Shown one piece after another: positions 32,346 through 42,354 of a stretch of 64,000 bases of DNA. Within the stretch, counting starts at the first letter, position 1. The number at the start of each line of letters is the position of its first letter. A program made the translations under genes and the position numbers. The stretch is from contig NC_089395.1 in the NCBI RefSeq assembly GCF_003171515.1, positions 2,852,001-2,916,000 on the forward strand, read 5' to 3'. Origin of the DNA: Pyrenophora tritici-repentis (lineage: Eukaryota > Ascomycota > Dothideomycetes > Pleosporales > Pleosporaceae). A model generated the notes under the pieces. The model had not been told where the DNA came from and did not search any database. It saw only the letters and a program-made list of their open reading frames with translations.

Positions 32346-35300
32346 ATGGACCTCTTTGTCTACGAACCGATCGATCTCGAGCGTCCCGCGTTTCGACTTT
32401 TACAGCTGCTACGAGGCAATGAGCCAGTCATCGAGTGTAGGCTGTACCAAGTCTACCTCGATGGCACCGACACGGTTCCGTATGATGCTTTATCATATAC
32501 TTGGGGAGGTACGGACAAGACGTCTACCGTAACAGTGAACGAGAAGACGTTTGATGTCACCGAGAATCTACATTCAGCCCTTCAGCATCTTCGCTCGGAG
32601 GATACAGACAGGGTACTCTGGGTTGATGCTATTTGTATCGATCAGAGCAACGAACTAGAGCGGGGACACCAGGTCCAAAGAATGTGCAAGATCTATTCGC
32701 AAGCGGAGGAGGTGCTTGTCTGGTTAGGCCAAGCAACAGATGAAACCGATCTCTTGATGGACTCTCTTCGGCGACTAGAAGAGTGCAGTTTGATTTATGA
32801 GCACAGAAGCTGGGATCTCATGCAGTGGAACACATTCTGGCTGTTAGTTCCTCAAGATCAAACTTCCAAGCCGCGTGAAGGCTTAGAGCTGCTCTTAAAG
32901 AGACCTTGGTTCAGCAGAGTCTGGATCTTGCAGGAGATAGCCAATGCAAAGAAGGCGCGTATTTGGTGCGGCACCAAATTTGTTCGGGCACGTACTTTTG
33001 CTCTGGCACCGTCACTCATAGGCGTCAAACCAGAACGGCATTGTCAAGCTGTCTTGGACATCATGCCTGGGCGCTTGCGGGAGGAGACCTGGTGGAGCGA
33101 GAGCAGAGACTTGTACAATCTTTTGCTGAAGTTCAGCGAAAGCAAAGCGAGCGACCCACGAGACAAAGTATACGCCTTATTAGGCATATCTTCAGATGCT
33201 TGCGACACAGATAGCCTCTGTCCAGACTATACGAAAGACCTTCAGGGGGTCATACGCGATACTTCTTCATTCTTGTTCGGACCGTCAGATGTTTCCTACG
33301 AGACGATGCCAAAGCTTCTAGAGGATCTTACTTTACGAAATTCTACATCTTTCTTGGAACTTATTCGAACGTCTGATGTGAGGGCAGTTGAAAGTTTCCT
33401 AATGCGGCGAGGACTCGAGGTACCACTGTCGGAAGATATGGTCAAGAGCGCAGTGGGAAACGAAGAAAGTGGGACAGATATCACAAGTCTTTTTCTTCAG
33501 AAACGTAGAAGCGAAGTCAAGGTAACGGAAGGAGTAATCAAAGCCGCCGTAGGGAACGCAGGGCATAGGAGAGCTATTATGATTCTTCTTCTTCAACAAC
33601 GCGAAACCGAGGTTTTAGTAACAAAGGAGATTATCAACGCACTTCAGACGATATCTAAGAGAGACCACGAGGCGGTGGTACAGCTGCTTCTTAACAAGAG
33701 CGCTGACGTTGACTCGCTGGTTGAATACTACGGAAAAGTACTCCATGCAGCTTCGTACAGTGGCAACGAGGTGGCGGTGCGGGTACTGCTCAATCATGGC
33801 GCCGATCTCAACGCGCGGGGTGGCGAGCACGGCAACGCACTCCAGGCGGCTTCATCTGGAGGCCACGAGGTAGTGGTGCAGGTGCTGCTCGACGAGGGCG
33901 CCGACGTCAATGCCCAGGATGAATACCACGGTAACGCACTTCAGGCGGCTTCAGCTAGAGGCCACGAGGTAGTAGTGAAGCTGCTGCTCGACGAGGGCGC
34001 CTACATCAACGCGCAGGGTGGACACTATGGCAACGCACTCCAGGCGGCTTCATCTAGAGGCCACGAGGCCGTAGTAAAGATGCTGCTTAATAAGGGCGCC
34101 GACGTTAATGCAGAGGGTGAATACTACGGCAACGCACTCTATGCGGCTTCAGCTGCAGGCTACGTGGCGGTGGTAAAGCTGCTGCTTGACAAGAGCGCGG
34201 GTGCCGACGCACAGAGTAGATACCATGACAACGCACTTCAGGCGGCTTTAGCTGGAGGTCACGAGGTAGTGGTGAAGCTGCTGCTCAATAAGGGTGCCAA
34301 CATCATCGCTCAGGGTAAGGGCCACGGTAAAGCACTCTATGCGGCGTCAGTCAGAGGCGACCAGGCGGTGGTGAAGCTGCTGCTCAACAAGGGAGCTGCC
34401 ATCAACGCACGGAGTTGGACCTACGACAAAGCACTCTATGCGGCTTCATCTAGAGGCCACGAGACGGTGGTAAAGCTGCTGCTCGACAAGGGTGCTGACG
34501 CCAATGCTCACGATGAATACTACGGTAACACGCTCTATGCAGCTTCAGCTGCAGGCCACAAGGTAGTGGTGAAGCTGCTACTCGACAGGGGCGCTGACGT
34601 TAACGCGTACGATGGAAATTACCGTAACGCACTCCAGGCGGCTTCGTACGAGGGCAACGAGATAATAGTAGACTTACTGCTAGATTGTGGCGACGACGCC
34701 AGTGTGAAGAGTGAGTATCATGGCAACGCACTTTATGCGGCTTCAGCTGGAGGCTACGAAGAGGTGGTGAGGCTACTGCTTGACAAGGGCGCCGACGTCA
34801 ACGCGCAAAGCTGGACCTACGACAAAGCACTCTATGTGGCTTCATCTAGGGGCCACAAGGCAGTGGTGAAGCTGCTGCTCGACAGGGGCGCTGACGTTAA
34901 CGCGTATGATGGAAATTACTGTAACGCACTCCAGGCGGCTTCAGCTGCAGGCCACGAGGTAGTGGTGCAGATGCTGCTCGACAAGGGCGCCAACGTTAAT
35001 GCGCAGGATAAATACTACGCTAACGCACTCTATGCGGCTTCAGATAGAGGCCACAAGGTGGTGGTAAAGATGCTGCTCAATAAGGGCGCCGACGTCAACG
35101 CGCAAGGTGGACACTACGGAAACGCACTCCAGGCGGCTTCAGATAGAGGCCACGAAGCAGTGGTAAAGCTGCTGCTCGACGAGGGTGCCTACGTCAATAA
35201 ACGGAGCTGGACTTACGACAACGCACTCTATGCAGCTTCAAAGAGAGGCCATGAGGCGGTGGTGAAGATGCTGCTCGACAAGGGCGCTGACGTGAACGCG

Positions 35301-36008
35301 CACAGCGGGAATTACGGCAACGCACTTCATGCTGCTTCAACTGCAGGCCACGAGGCGGTGGTGAGGCTGCTTCTTGACAAGGGGGCTAACGTCAAAGCGC
35401 AGAGCTGGAACCACGGCAACGCACTCCAAGCAGCTTCATCTGCAGGCTACAAGACGATAGTCAAGCTGCTTCTCGACAAGGGCACCAGCGTGAACATGCG
35501 GGGTGGACACTACGGCAGCGCAATCCAGGCGGCTTCAGCTGCAGGCCACGAGGCGGTGGTGAAGCTGCTGCTCGACAAGGGTGCCTACATCAACGCGCAG
35601 GGTGGACACTATGGCAACGCACTCCAGGCGGCTTCAGCTGCAGGCTGCAAGGCGGTGGTAAAGCTGCTGCTCGACAAGGGCGCCGCCAATGCGCAGGGTG
35701 GATACTACGGCAACGCACTCCAGGCGGCTTCAGCTGCAGGCCACGAGGTAGTGGTGAAGCTGCTGCTCGACAAGGGCGCCAATGTCAACGCGCAGGGTGG
35801 ACACTACGGCAGCGCAATCCAGGCGGCTTCAGCTGCAGGCCACGAGGCGGTGGTGAAGCTGCTGCTCGACAAGGGCGCCAATGTCAACGCGCAGGGTGGA
35901 CGCTATCCGCCTCTGCAGCGAGCTGCTAACCATGCTAGACCTATAGAACTCCCCTACGGGATATATACTAACGCTACTTGTCCTTTCTCTGTCTACGGCG
36001 ATAGTTAA
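32346..36008 (+). CDS. HET-domain protein with 22 ankyrin repeats
   Basis: One uninterrupted exon encodes 1220 residues. The N-terminal HET domain shows YDALSYTWGG at 46-55 and LWVDAICIDQ at 91-100, followed by the RMCKIYSQAEEVLVWLG block and a later RPWFSRVWILQEI. HET domains trigger cell death in non-self recognition. From about residue 464 to 1188 there are 22 ankyrin repeats of 33 residues, consensus NALQAASAAGHEVVVKLLLD followed by KGANVNAQGGHYG. The last four are almost identical at DNA level, which implies recent duplication or gene conversion. The final unit decays into a 32-residue tail. A central NACHT domain, usual in related NLR-like proteins, is absent. Targets are unknown. A pogo element starts 79 bases downstream. 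Confidence 0.93.
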   Translation: MDLFVYEPIDLERPAFRLLQLLRGNEPVIECRLYQVYLDGTDTVPYDALSYTWGGTDKTSTVTVNEKTFDVTENLHSALQHLRSEDTDRVLWVDAICIDQSNELERGHQVQRMCKIYSQAEEVLVWLGQATDETDLLMDSLRRLEECSLIYEHRSWDLMQWNTFWLLVPQDQTSKPREGLELLLKRPWFSRVWILQEIANAKKARIWCGTKFVRARTFALAPSLIGVKPERHCQAVLDIMPGRLREETWWSESRDLYNLLLKFSESKASDPRDKVYALLGISSDACDTDSLCPDYTKDLQGVIRDTSSFLFGPSDVSYETMPKLLEDLTLRNSTSFLELIRTSDVRAVESFLMRRGLEVPLSEDMVKSAVGNEESGTDITSLFLQKRRSEVKVTEGVIKAAVGNAGHRRAIMILLLQQRETEVLVTKEIINALQTISKRDHEAVVQLLLNKSADVDSLVEYYGKVLHAASYSGNEVAVRVLLNHGADLNARGGEHGNALQAASSGGHEVVVQVLLDEGADVNAQDEYHGNALQAASARGHEVVVKLLLDEGAYINAQGGHYGNALQAASSRGHEAVVKMLLNKGADVNAEGEYYGNALYAASAAGYVAVVKLLLDKSAGADAQSRYHDNALQAALAGGHEVVVKLLLNKGANIIAQGKGHGKALYAASVRGDQAVVKLLLNKGAAINARSWTYDKALYAASSRGHETVVKLLLDKGADANAHDEYYGNTLYAASAAGHKVVVKLLLDRGADVNAYDGNYRNALQAASYEGNEIIVDLLLDCGDDASVKSEYHGNALYAASAGGYEEVVRLLLDKGADVNAQSWTYDKALYVASSRGHKAVVKLLLDRGADVNAYDGNYCNALQAASAAGHEVVVQMLLDKGANVNAQDKYYANALYAASDRGHKVVVKMLLNKGADVNAQGGHYGNALQAASDRGHEAVVKLLLDEGAYVNKRSWTYDNALYAASKRGHEAVVKMLLDKGADVNAHSGNYGNALHAASTAGHEAVVRLLLDKGANVKAQSWNHGNALQAASSAGYKTIVKLLLDKGTSVNMRGGHYGSAIQAASAAGHEAVVKLLLDKGAYINAQGGHYGNALQAASAAGCKAVVKLLLDKGAANAQGGYYGNALQAASAAGHEVVVKLLLDKGANVNAQGGHYGSAIQAASAAGHEAVVKLLLDKGANVNAQGGRYPPLQRAANHARPIELPYGIYTNATCPFSVYGDS

Positions 36009-36238
36009 GAGCCCGTAGCTTACTATTCTCCTTGTCAGATAATAGCACTGTTGAAGATGAGAGCGTATAGACGCCGGGTTAGACTACCGTCCGTGCGCAT
36101 GAAATGAGCCGGGTCGTGTTTCGAGCCACCCAACAACATCAGAATATCACAAAGATAAGGCTGTAGAGCCACCCACAATAGCTATTATCACGAGATTTTG
36201 TGGTGTTGTAGTAATTATATCATTGCGATGAACTTGCG

Positions 36239-38262
36239 CTACTTATATTTACTCGGTACCTTGGTGGTGCGGCCCTGGCGGGTGGTTTGAGTCGGGATAA
36301 TAGATGTAGCCACCTCGGCTTGTACACGAGGTGCACCATCACCAACACCTTTTTGACGCTTCTGCTTTTGAGTAGAGCTTTGTGAGGCCTTACGCTTGCC
36401 GTTTTGGGGTTGTTGTATAGCTTTTTGAGAGTCGCGAGCTGCTTTTCGACGCTCTTTTTCAGCCTTCTCGGCAGCCCGCTCCTTCTCCCGCACCTCCTTG
36501 AGTCTCTCTTTCTCAACATGCTTTTGCTCGGCCTCCTGAAGCTTGTAGAGTCGAGATTGTTCCTTCAGGTATCTTGCCTCTGCTTTTTGTGCTTTTTCAA
36601 GCTGTTGTTGTTGTTGTCGAGCCGCTTCATCGTCCCGAGCCTGACGGACCTTCTTGGGAGACCAGAAGACGGCTCCACCATGATACTCATGAGGCTTGTT
36701 AAGTTGTAGGGTGTAGGACTTCTTTTCCCGTCTCTTTTTGATGCCCATAGCAGCCCTCAGCCCCTTTACTTCCCCCCTAAGGAGGCTTGCTTGGGCAGAG
36801 ATGTGATGGAGACTTCGGCGAAGCTTTTTGACGTCCTTATTGCTTTGATCTTTCACTGTACGTCGTATAATAGACTCTAATTTGAGCCAATCGTCTCCAG
36901 AGAGGCAGGAAGATGAGCTCTCATCTGAATTGTAGCCCGCCTTGGCGAATCTTTTGAGTATAACCTCGGCATTAGGGGGGTGAATACCTATAGCTTCAAA
37001 GGACTTTGTAATCGTTTGAGGCCTAAAAGCAGTACACCAGGCGTTCCAAAAGAGGTGAAAGAAGTCTCCTTTTACTATTGAGAGTAGCCCCTGGCTGTCC
37101 TGAAGGTACTTCGTGAGCTCATTTAAGTAGGCGTCCGAGAGAGGCTTGAACAACGATACATCCAGGGGTTGAAGCGTGTGGGTAGCGTGAGGGGGAAAGA
37201 CGGCGAGGAGTATCTTGTTGTCGTTGCAGAAATTGATAAAGTCCATAGTAGCATGAGATCCATGGCTATCAAGGATAAGTAATCGGTACCCAGTGACTCC
37301 TGAACGCCTCGTCTCCCTTATAAACACCTAGACTCCGCAACAATCAATTCAATCCGGTCACTCTCCTAGACCCACTTACCTATCTAGGTAGGGCTTAAAC
37401 TCCTATAGGTAACTACTAGGCTTAAAGCGGTAATCAATCAATCCAATCTGAACCTTCTAGGACCCACTTAATTGATTGTTGCGGACTGTGTAAACACCTC
37501 CTTGAGCCAGGCAAGCCCTATATCGTTGTTCGTCCAGCCCGAAGGAGACGAGGATACGAAGACGGAGTGCTTTCCAGCTTCAATAGCATCAACCCATGAT
37601 GATTGTAGGGTCCCGGCGTCCGATTGGAAGATGAGGGATGGACTCAAAGCTGTACCATCGGCGCAAACGCAAGCTAACACAGTAATCCATTGAGTATTGC
37701 TATCTTGAAGGCATGCCCTAACCCCCTTTTAATCATATAACACCTTGTCGAACACGCGTTTTGATCGCCCAAGGCTTCCAATTTGAAACCCCTTTTCATC
37801 CATATTGTAGATCTGAGTAGGTTGCACCCTATACTCCATCATTTTGGCATGCAGAAGCTCAAAGTACAAGCTGTATTTAGCCCCTGAATCAGCTTTGTGA
37901 CGTTTGCGGTCCATCCCAGAGGTGTAGCGCGATGTGAGTTCAAATGGGTGCCTGGCCATAAACCGAGTAACCCAGGTTTCTGAGACGTCCTTTCCAGCCA
38001 AAGATGACGCGAAATTGCGTATCATTGTCCTCGTAGGTGGCAAACGTCGCTCGGAGAGCCCCTTGATGTACTGTACAAGCTCCTTCTCCTGTTGTGGGTG
38101 TAGCGCGTTATGCGCAACGCTGTGCGGCCTTGTTCGACCTTGGTGTCTTCGGGCGAGCGTAGCCCGGCTTATATTATACTTTTTTGCAACTTCGCGATAA
38201 CTAAACGATGCGCCTTCTTCACGCGAATCGATGTCTTCAATCGCTTTCTGAATCGGGTCCAT
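36239..38262 (-). pseudogene. pogo transposase (element A), broken by a stop and a MITE
   Basis: It starts MDPIQKAIEDIDSREEGASF at 38262. A Psq-type HTH and a CENP-B-like HTH domain come first, then the DDE core with YNMDEKGF, LLILDSHGSH and LQPLDVSLFKPL (the three catalytic Asp are kept). The tail is Lys/Ala/Glu-rich and ends TKVPSKYK. The frame is broken by a TAA at 37729-37731, where the related element at 62.6 kb has sense codons, and by a MITE at 37329-37490 between the first and second Asp. No other disruption is evident, so inactivation may be recent. Confidence 0.9.
37329..37490 (-). mobile_element. hAT-type MITE (162 bp), copy 1
   Basis: Ends TAGACTCCGCAACAATCAAT and, inverted, CACAGTCCGCAACAATCAAT. 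Flanked by the exact 8-bp duplication TAAACACC (37321-37328 and 37491-37498). Nearly identical to 39337-39497 and 43144-43305, in the opposite orientation. Confidence 0.95.
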
Positions 38263-38319
38263 GGTGGTGGAGTTATGATGCGTTTTGTATGGGTGGTTGG
38301 AGTTGAGGGGTGGCTCAAA

Positions 38320-38401
38320 ACACGACCCGGCTCATTTCATGCGCACGGACGGTAGCGCGACCCGGCTCATTTCATGCGCACGGACGGTAGCGCGACCCGG
38401 C
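38320..38401. repeat. Tandem duplication of pogo A terminal repeat
   Basis: A 35-bp unit containing CGACCCGGCTCATTTCATGC is present twice, plus a partial third, at the right end of the element. Confidence 0.9.
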
Positions 38402-39328
38402 ATCTGTGAGAGCCAATCGGATCACAGGAAGGCTTGGCACCCCCTAGGTGTGCCCCCAACCGTAGACAGAACCACAACACAATCAATCATCAATATTATC
38501 ATCATCATTACCTATTTCATCAGTATTCCAGATAAGAGTGAATATCTGACACTCCTCTATAAGTATTATTACTAACTATATGTAAGGAGTATTCGAACAG
38601 GCACTAAGATGTAGGTATAGGCTTGTATTAAGACGAATCCTTAAGGAGCAATCAAGGATTCAGTGAGATGCTATATACGACTATGGCACGTGACTGTGGC
38701 TGGCTCGGGCCGATGGGTCTTTGAAGGGGTCCCTGAGGCCTACCGAAGTATGACCCAGCTGGAGTATCGTGACAAGCAAGCCGAGCCGGGAATCCTTACG
38801 CGTTAAGGTTAAGGATATGCTGAACAATCACATCCTCCTCTATTTTAAGGAGCTTTATTGAGTTAGGCGTGCAATCGCGTCGATAAGTTGTTCTAGTAAG
38901 TTAATTACTAAGTGTCACTTAAGAGACGTTATAGTGTCAGGTTTAAGGCTTGAAATCTGGTCGAGGTAAGGTTGAGTTGAGAAGAGCCTGACGCCAAGAG
39001 CGCAAGGGCCAATCCTACCACCTCAAATTCTACCACCATAGCCATGTTACAAGTAACAGGAAGGATTCTCTCCTTGATGGTGGGCGCAAGGTTGAAGGTC
39101 AACAAGCCTACGTCAGAAGGTAACGATCGGCGCGGGGCGCGCAGATCACGTGACTGACATCCCGCCAAGACCAACCATCCGAGGGATGGCAGGGCGCCTA
39201 GGGATGGCAGCCATCACGAACATCATTGACATCCCAGGGATGTAAGGGATAGTCGGGATGGCACTCGACAAAGCAACAAGTATATAGTTGTGGAGGATTC
39301 CCTTAATACACTCGTTGTAGTCAACTTC
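38402..39328. other. Repeat-derived spacer with a pogo E fragment
   Basis: The segment 38812-38880 is similar to 58085-58155, inside the transposase gene of the intact element at 56.5-58.4 kb, so it is a relic of that family. The rest has no coding signal. Confidence 0.5.
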
Positions 39329-39336
39329 AAATAGTC

Positions 39337-39497
39337 ACAGTCCGCAACAATCAATTAAGTGGGTCCTAGAAGGTTCAGATTGGATTGATTGATTACCGCT
39401 TTAAGCCTAGTAGTTACCTATAGGAGTTTAAGCCCTACCTAGATAGGTAAGTGGGTCTAGGAGAGTGACCGGATTGAATTGATTGTTGCGGAGTCTA
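39337..39497 (+). mobile_element. hAT-type MITE, copy 2
   Basis: 161 bp with the exact 8-bp duplication CAAATAGT (39329-39336 and 39498-39505). Nearly identical to copies 1 and 3. Confidence 0.95.
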
Positions 39498-39505
39498 CAA
39501 ATAGT

Positions 39506-40331
39506 TCATCTCTTACCTAGATTGATACTAGTTATTGTATCGTTTATATAGAATTGGATTGTTCTTCCAAATACCTACTATCCCACCTAGTCGCCAGACA
39601 ACCCACGCGGAACCAACAACATAAGACTCACCTGCCTTAGTGCGGACCAGGAAAGAGCAGTATAACCCCTCCGCGTAACAAAGAGGTTCATCTTTACGTC
39701 GTTAGACGACTACAAGATAAGGGGGTGTGTAACAGTTATAAGAAGAAGCAGATCACGTGTTAGTAGTCTAGTGCTGCTTTCTCTCTTTATTAAGCACCTC
39801 TTACCTTAGCTGTATTATAGATACGTCATGTAAACAGACCCTGCTGCTGCCTTCGTAAAAGACGAGCAGACACAACACTACAAGACAATATACACAATAT
39901 ACTCTGATTACTGCCTTGCGCGGTTACACTTTAATTAACTGCATATACTGCAATAAAAGAGCTAAGGCGTCTATTGCGTCCTTACACCCTTTTAGGCCCC
40001 GAAACCTTGTATCACGGGACCAAACAGTAGTTGCAAGGTAAGAAGGTAGCTGTAGTGTAAAGGTCTATGTACAAGAGCGCGGGGAGGATATTGTCAGATT
40101 AGATGAGATATTGCACAAAAGTGATGGATGTTGACGATTGATTGTTGTCTGCGTTCTGTGTCCTGGGTTGCGTCTGGTTCATTTGAGGGGGTGCCAAGGC
40201 TCTCTCGGCTCTGATTGGCTGTTCCCGTTGCCCCTCATTATGTATGGCCTCTGACTTATGCGCACCCTTCTATTTGACAAAATATTCCATCTAGGTGGAA
40301 ATACTGAGACTTCTGGCAAAAAAAAGCAAAA
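39506..40331. other. Intergenic, no gene seen
   Basis: AT-rich sequence with no recognised coding, probably decayed repeats. The end (40316-40331) is the T-rich terminator of the 5S relic on the minus strand. Confidence 0.45.
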
Positions 40332-40426
40332 ACATACAACAGCGGGGATTCGCTAGTGGTCACCCACCTAACTACTAATCCGCCGGTACACTGCTTATAT
40401 ATGGCTGAGCGGACGGGAAGCCTAGT
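40332..40426 (-). pseudogene. 5S rRNA lacking its 5' quarter
   Basis: On the minus strand the sequence contains CTTCCCGTCCGCTCAGCC, CGGCGGATTAGTAGTTAGG and AGCGAATCCCCGCTGTTG, ending GTATGT and followed by T-runs. About 25-30 bases of the expected 5' end are replaced by unrelated sequence. The internal control region is well preserved, so transcription is conceivable, but the product could not fold normally. The flanking 40427-40891 shows no gene. Confidence 0.75.
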
Positions 40427-40896
40427 TTCCTCCCTCGCGACTGCCACAAAAACCCTTAATTTTCCCGTAAACGGTAATCTGGGCGGTGCAATTGTCCGTA
40501 AAGTGGTCCTAAATACGGTTTATTAGTTGCTGTTAGTGCGAGGCTGTGCAGTAAGCGCTAAGCCAGAATAACTTCACCTAGAACAAGGCTGAGCGCGCTA
40601 AATATATTGGCAGCGACCTCGGGACGATCTTGGGATGTAAGTGTTACGATCACAGGAAGGGGGTCGCAAAGTGACAGGTTGACGTTGAAGGCGGGGCACG
40701 GCAAGTGGGCTGTGTGACGCAACCACGTGACCTGCCCTCCAGGCTTGGCGTTACCCTCCACTGTATCCATGGACGGTGTCGACCGCCACGGAGGGCATGG
40801 AGGGCGAGCCTACAATGGAGGGCACAGTTACTATATAGCAGTACGCAATGTGCCCTTATGACTCATTGTGTTCAACTTGATTAGTATCTCCAATAC

Positions 40897-41122
40897 TGTT
40901 GAGAATATCTGGGTTCAGTCCAGGGTAGAAGGTGCTTGAGAGTCACATGATATGCTGGTGTGGCAGGCACTGCCCGGTGGGCAATAGCACCCACAACAAC
41001 AGCCCAAGTCTGTGACACCGGACAACATAGTAGTCAATACAATACGTTGCAGCCACCCCGCCTTGTCCCTCTCACTCGGTTATCCACAGTAGTCATACTA
41101 CTAGAGGGACCTTGTTCCAATA
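40897..41122 (-). repeat. Diverged solo LTR (family 1)
   Basis: 226 bp from TGTTGAGAATATC to TTGTTCCAATA with AATAC on both sides (40892-40896 and 41123-41127). Only the outer parts resemble the other family-1 LTRs; the middle differs. Confidence 0.75.
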
Positions 41123-41404
41123 AATACTAGCATTGATTCTCAACCACCGTATATTACATCGATCTACTAATCGTGCTATACACCCCTCGTGTCTATCGCA
41201 CTCACTCTTCTCTCGAGAACCAACCCTAGATCAGTTAGCTTTACTAAGGGAAGCTTTCAGTTCTTCACAGTAAGCTGCGAGGACGAGTCCATAGGTAGGA
41301 CTTGTCTAAGCGCCCGCGACGAACACGTAGGTGGCCGTAACGCTCCGTCACAACGAAGCAACGAAGACGAGACTACTACCTCTTGGGTTTCTAGGTGCTG
41401 CTTA

Positions 41405-41719
41405 GAAATCCGCGATCCGTCCATTGTAAAGGGCTGAAGCCATATAGATATTTTCGGCTAAAGCCTCATTGCAAACATCATAGACGCTAGCGCGTCAGTC
41501 GTTAAGCGTAGATTTTGGAACGTTATACGCTAACGCAGCGCGTCTAGAGCCTTTTAACTGCTGCGCATTAAGAGAAGAGGAGGCAAGGAAGATATCATCT
41601 TTGTTATAAGATGATAGAGCACGTCGTGGTAGAGCCATTGAGATGCGTAGCTTTGGGGGTGATCAAGGTTGGTGGGGTGGCCGACTCGCTTGTATGGCCG
41701 ACTCGCTTGTAAAACACGT
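41405..41719 (-). mobile_element. 5' end fragment of a pogo-like element (element G)
   Basis: The end at 41719 is next to TA (41720-41721). It contains two tandem copies of CAAGCGAGTCGGCCA read on the minus strand. An ATG at 41638 opens a decayed Psq-type HTH region (MALPRRALSSYNKDDIFLAS) with a stop after about 47 codons. The rest of the element is missing; the left border near 41405 is approximate. The 41128-41404 flank holds no gene. Confidence 0.7.
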
Positions 41720-41721
41720 TA

Positions 41722-42160
41722 CCGAGAAAGAAAAGACTCCCAGTGTTGGATTACAGATGTCAATCGCGGGCCGCGTCGGTCCTACTTCGGTCTAACTCGT
41801 GTCAACCCCACGTATAGCTTCATAGCAACCTATGTATCAAATCAATTAACCATCACCAAACAGAATGCATTCCTAGTTACTGTTAGAACAAGGTCTCCTC
41901 TGGTGGTATGACTACCATAGGCGACCGAGTAGAGGTACGAAAGGTAACCCTGTATTGGATTGAACTTCACTAAGAGCTATTGTTCTATCTACTTGTTGTT
42001 ATGATGATCTTAGGACGTACATGACAGATCATCATTCCGCGTCGGTCCTTCTGCTCGGGCTTACTCCACGAACCTCACCTCGCCGACCTGGACTGAACCT
42101 AACATATTCTTAACAGTTACGTTATTTCCTCTTCGCACTTAGTGCAAAGCCCTACCAACA
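41722..42160 (+). mobile_element. Copia 3'-LTR remnant with nested solo LTR
   Basis: A purine tract (AGAAAGAAAAGACTCCCAG) is followed by TGTTGGATTACAG and ends CCTACCAACA. It matches the LTR and adjacent tract of the complete copia at 23-29 kb but is diverged by many transitions. Element G is inserted at a TA in the polypurine-side sequence, and a family-1 solo LTR is inserted at 41881. Confidence 0.75.
41881..42115 (+). repeat. Solo LTR (family 1) nested in copia LTR remnant
   Basis: 235 bp, TGTTAGAACAAGG to TATTCTTAACA, with GTTAC on both sides (41876-41880 and 42116-42120). Confidence 0.95.
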
Positions 42161-42354
42161 ACGTTAGCCTTAACTCAATCACTATAGAAATATCGTAAAG
42201 CGCGCCTCACTTTATCCGTACTTTGAATAGGTCGCATCGTACTAATTTCGTCCAGGACCCGGGCCGTGCTCGAATCAAGCGAATAGGGTCATATAAGAGC
42301 GGTTCAGTGGGATACTTGAAATCTTCTGGATTCACCCAGCAATCACTTCCAGGG

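Larger units (their letters stand above)
36087..38387 (-). mobile_element. pogo/Fot1 element A, inactivated
   Basis: Terminal repeats starting CCGTCCGTGCGCATGAAA are bounded by TA at 36085-36086 and again at 38353-38354 or 38388-38389. The right terminal repeat is duplicated in tandem. Coding is on the minus strand, and a 162-bp MITE is inserted at 37329. Confidence 0.9.
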
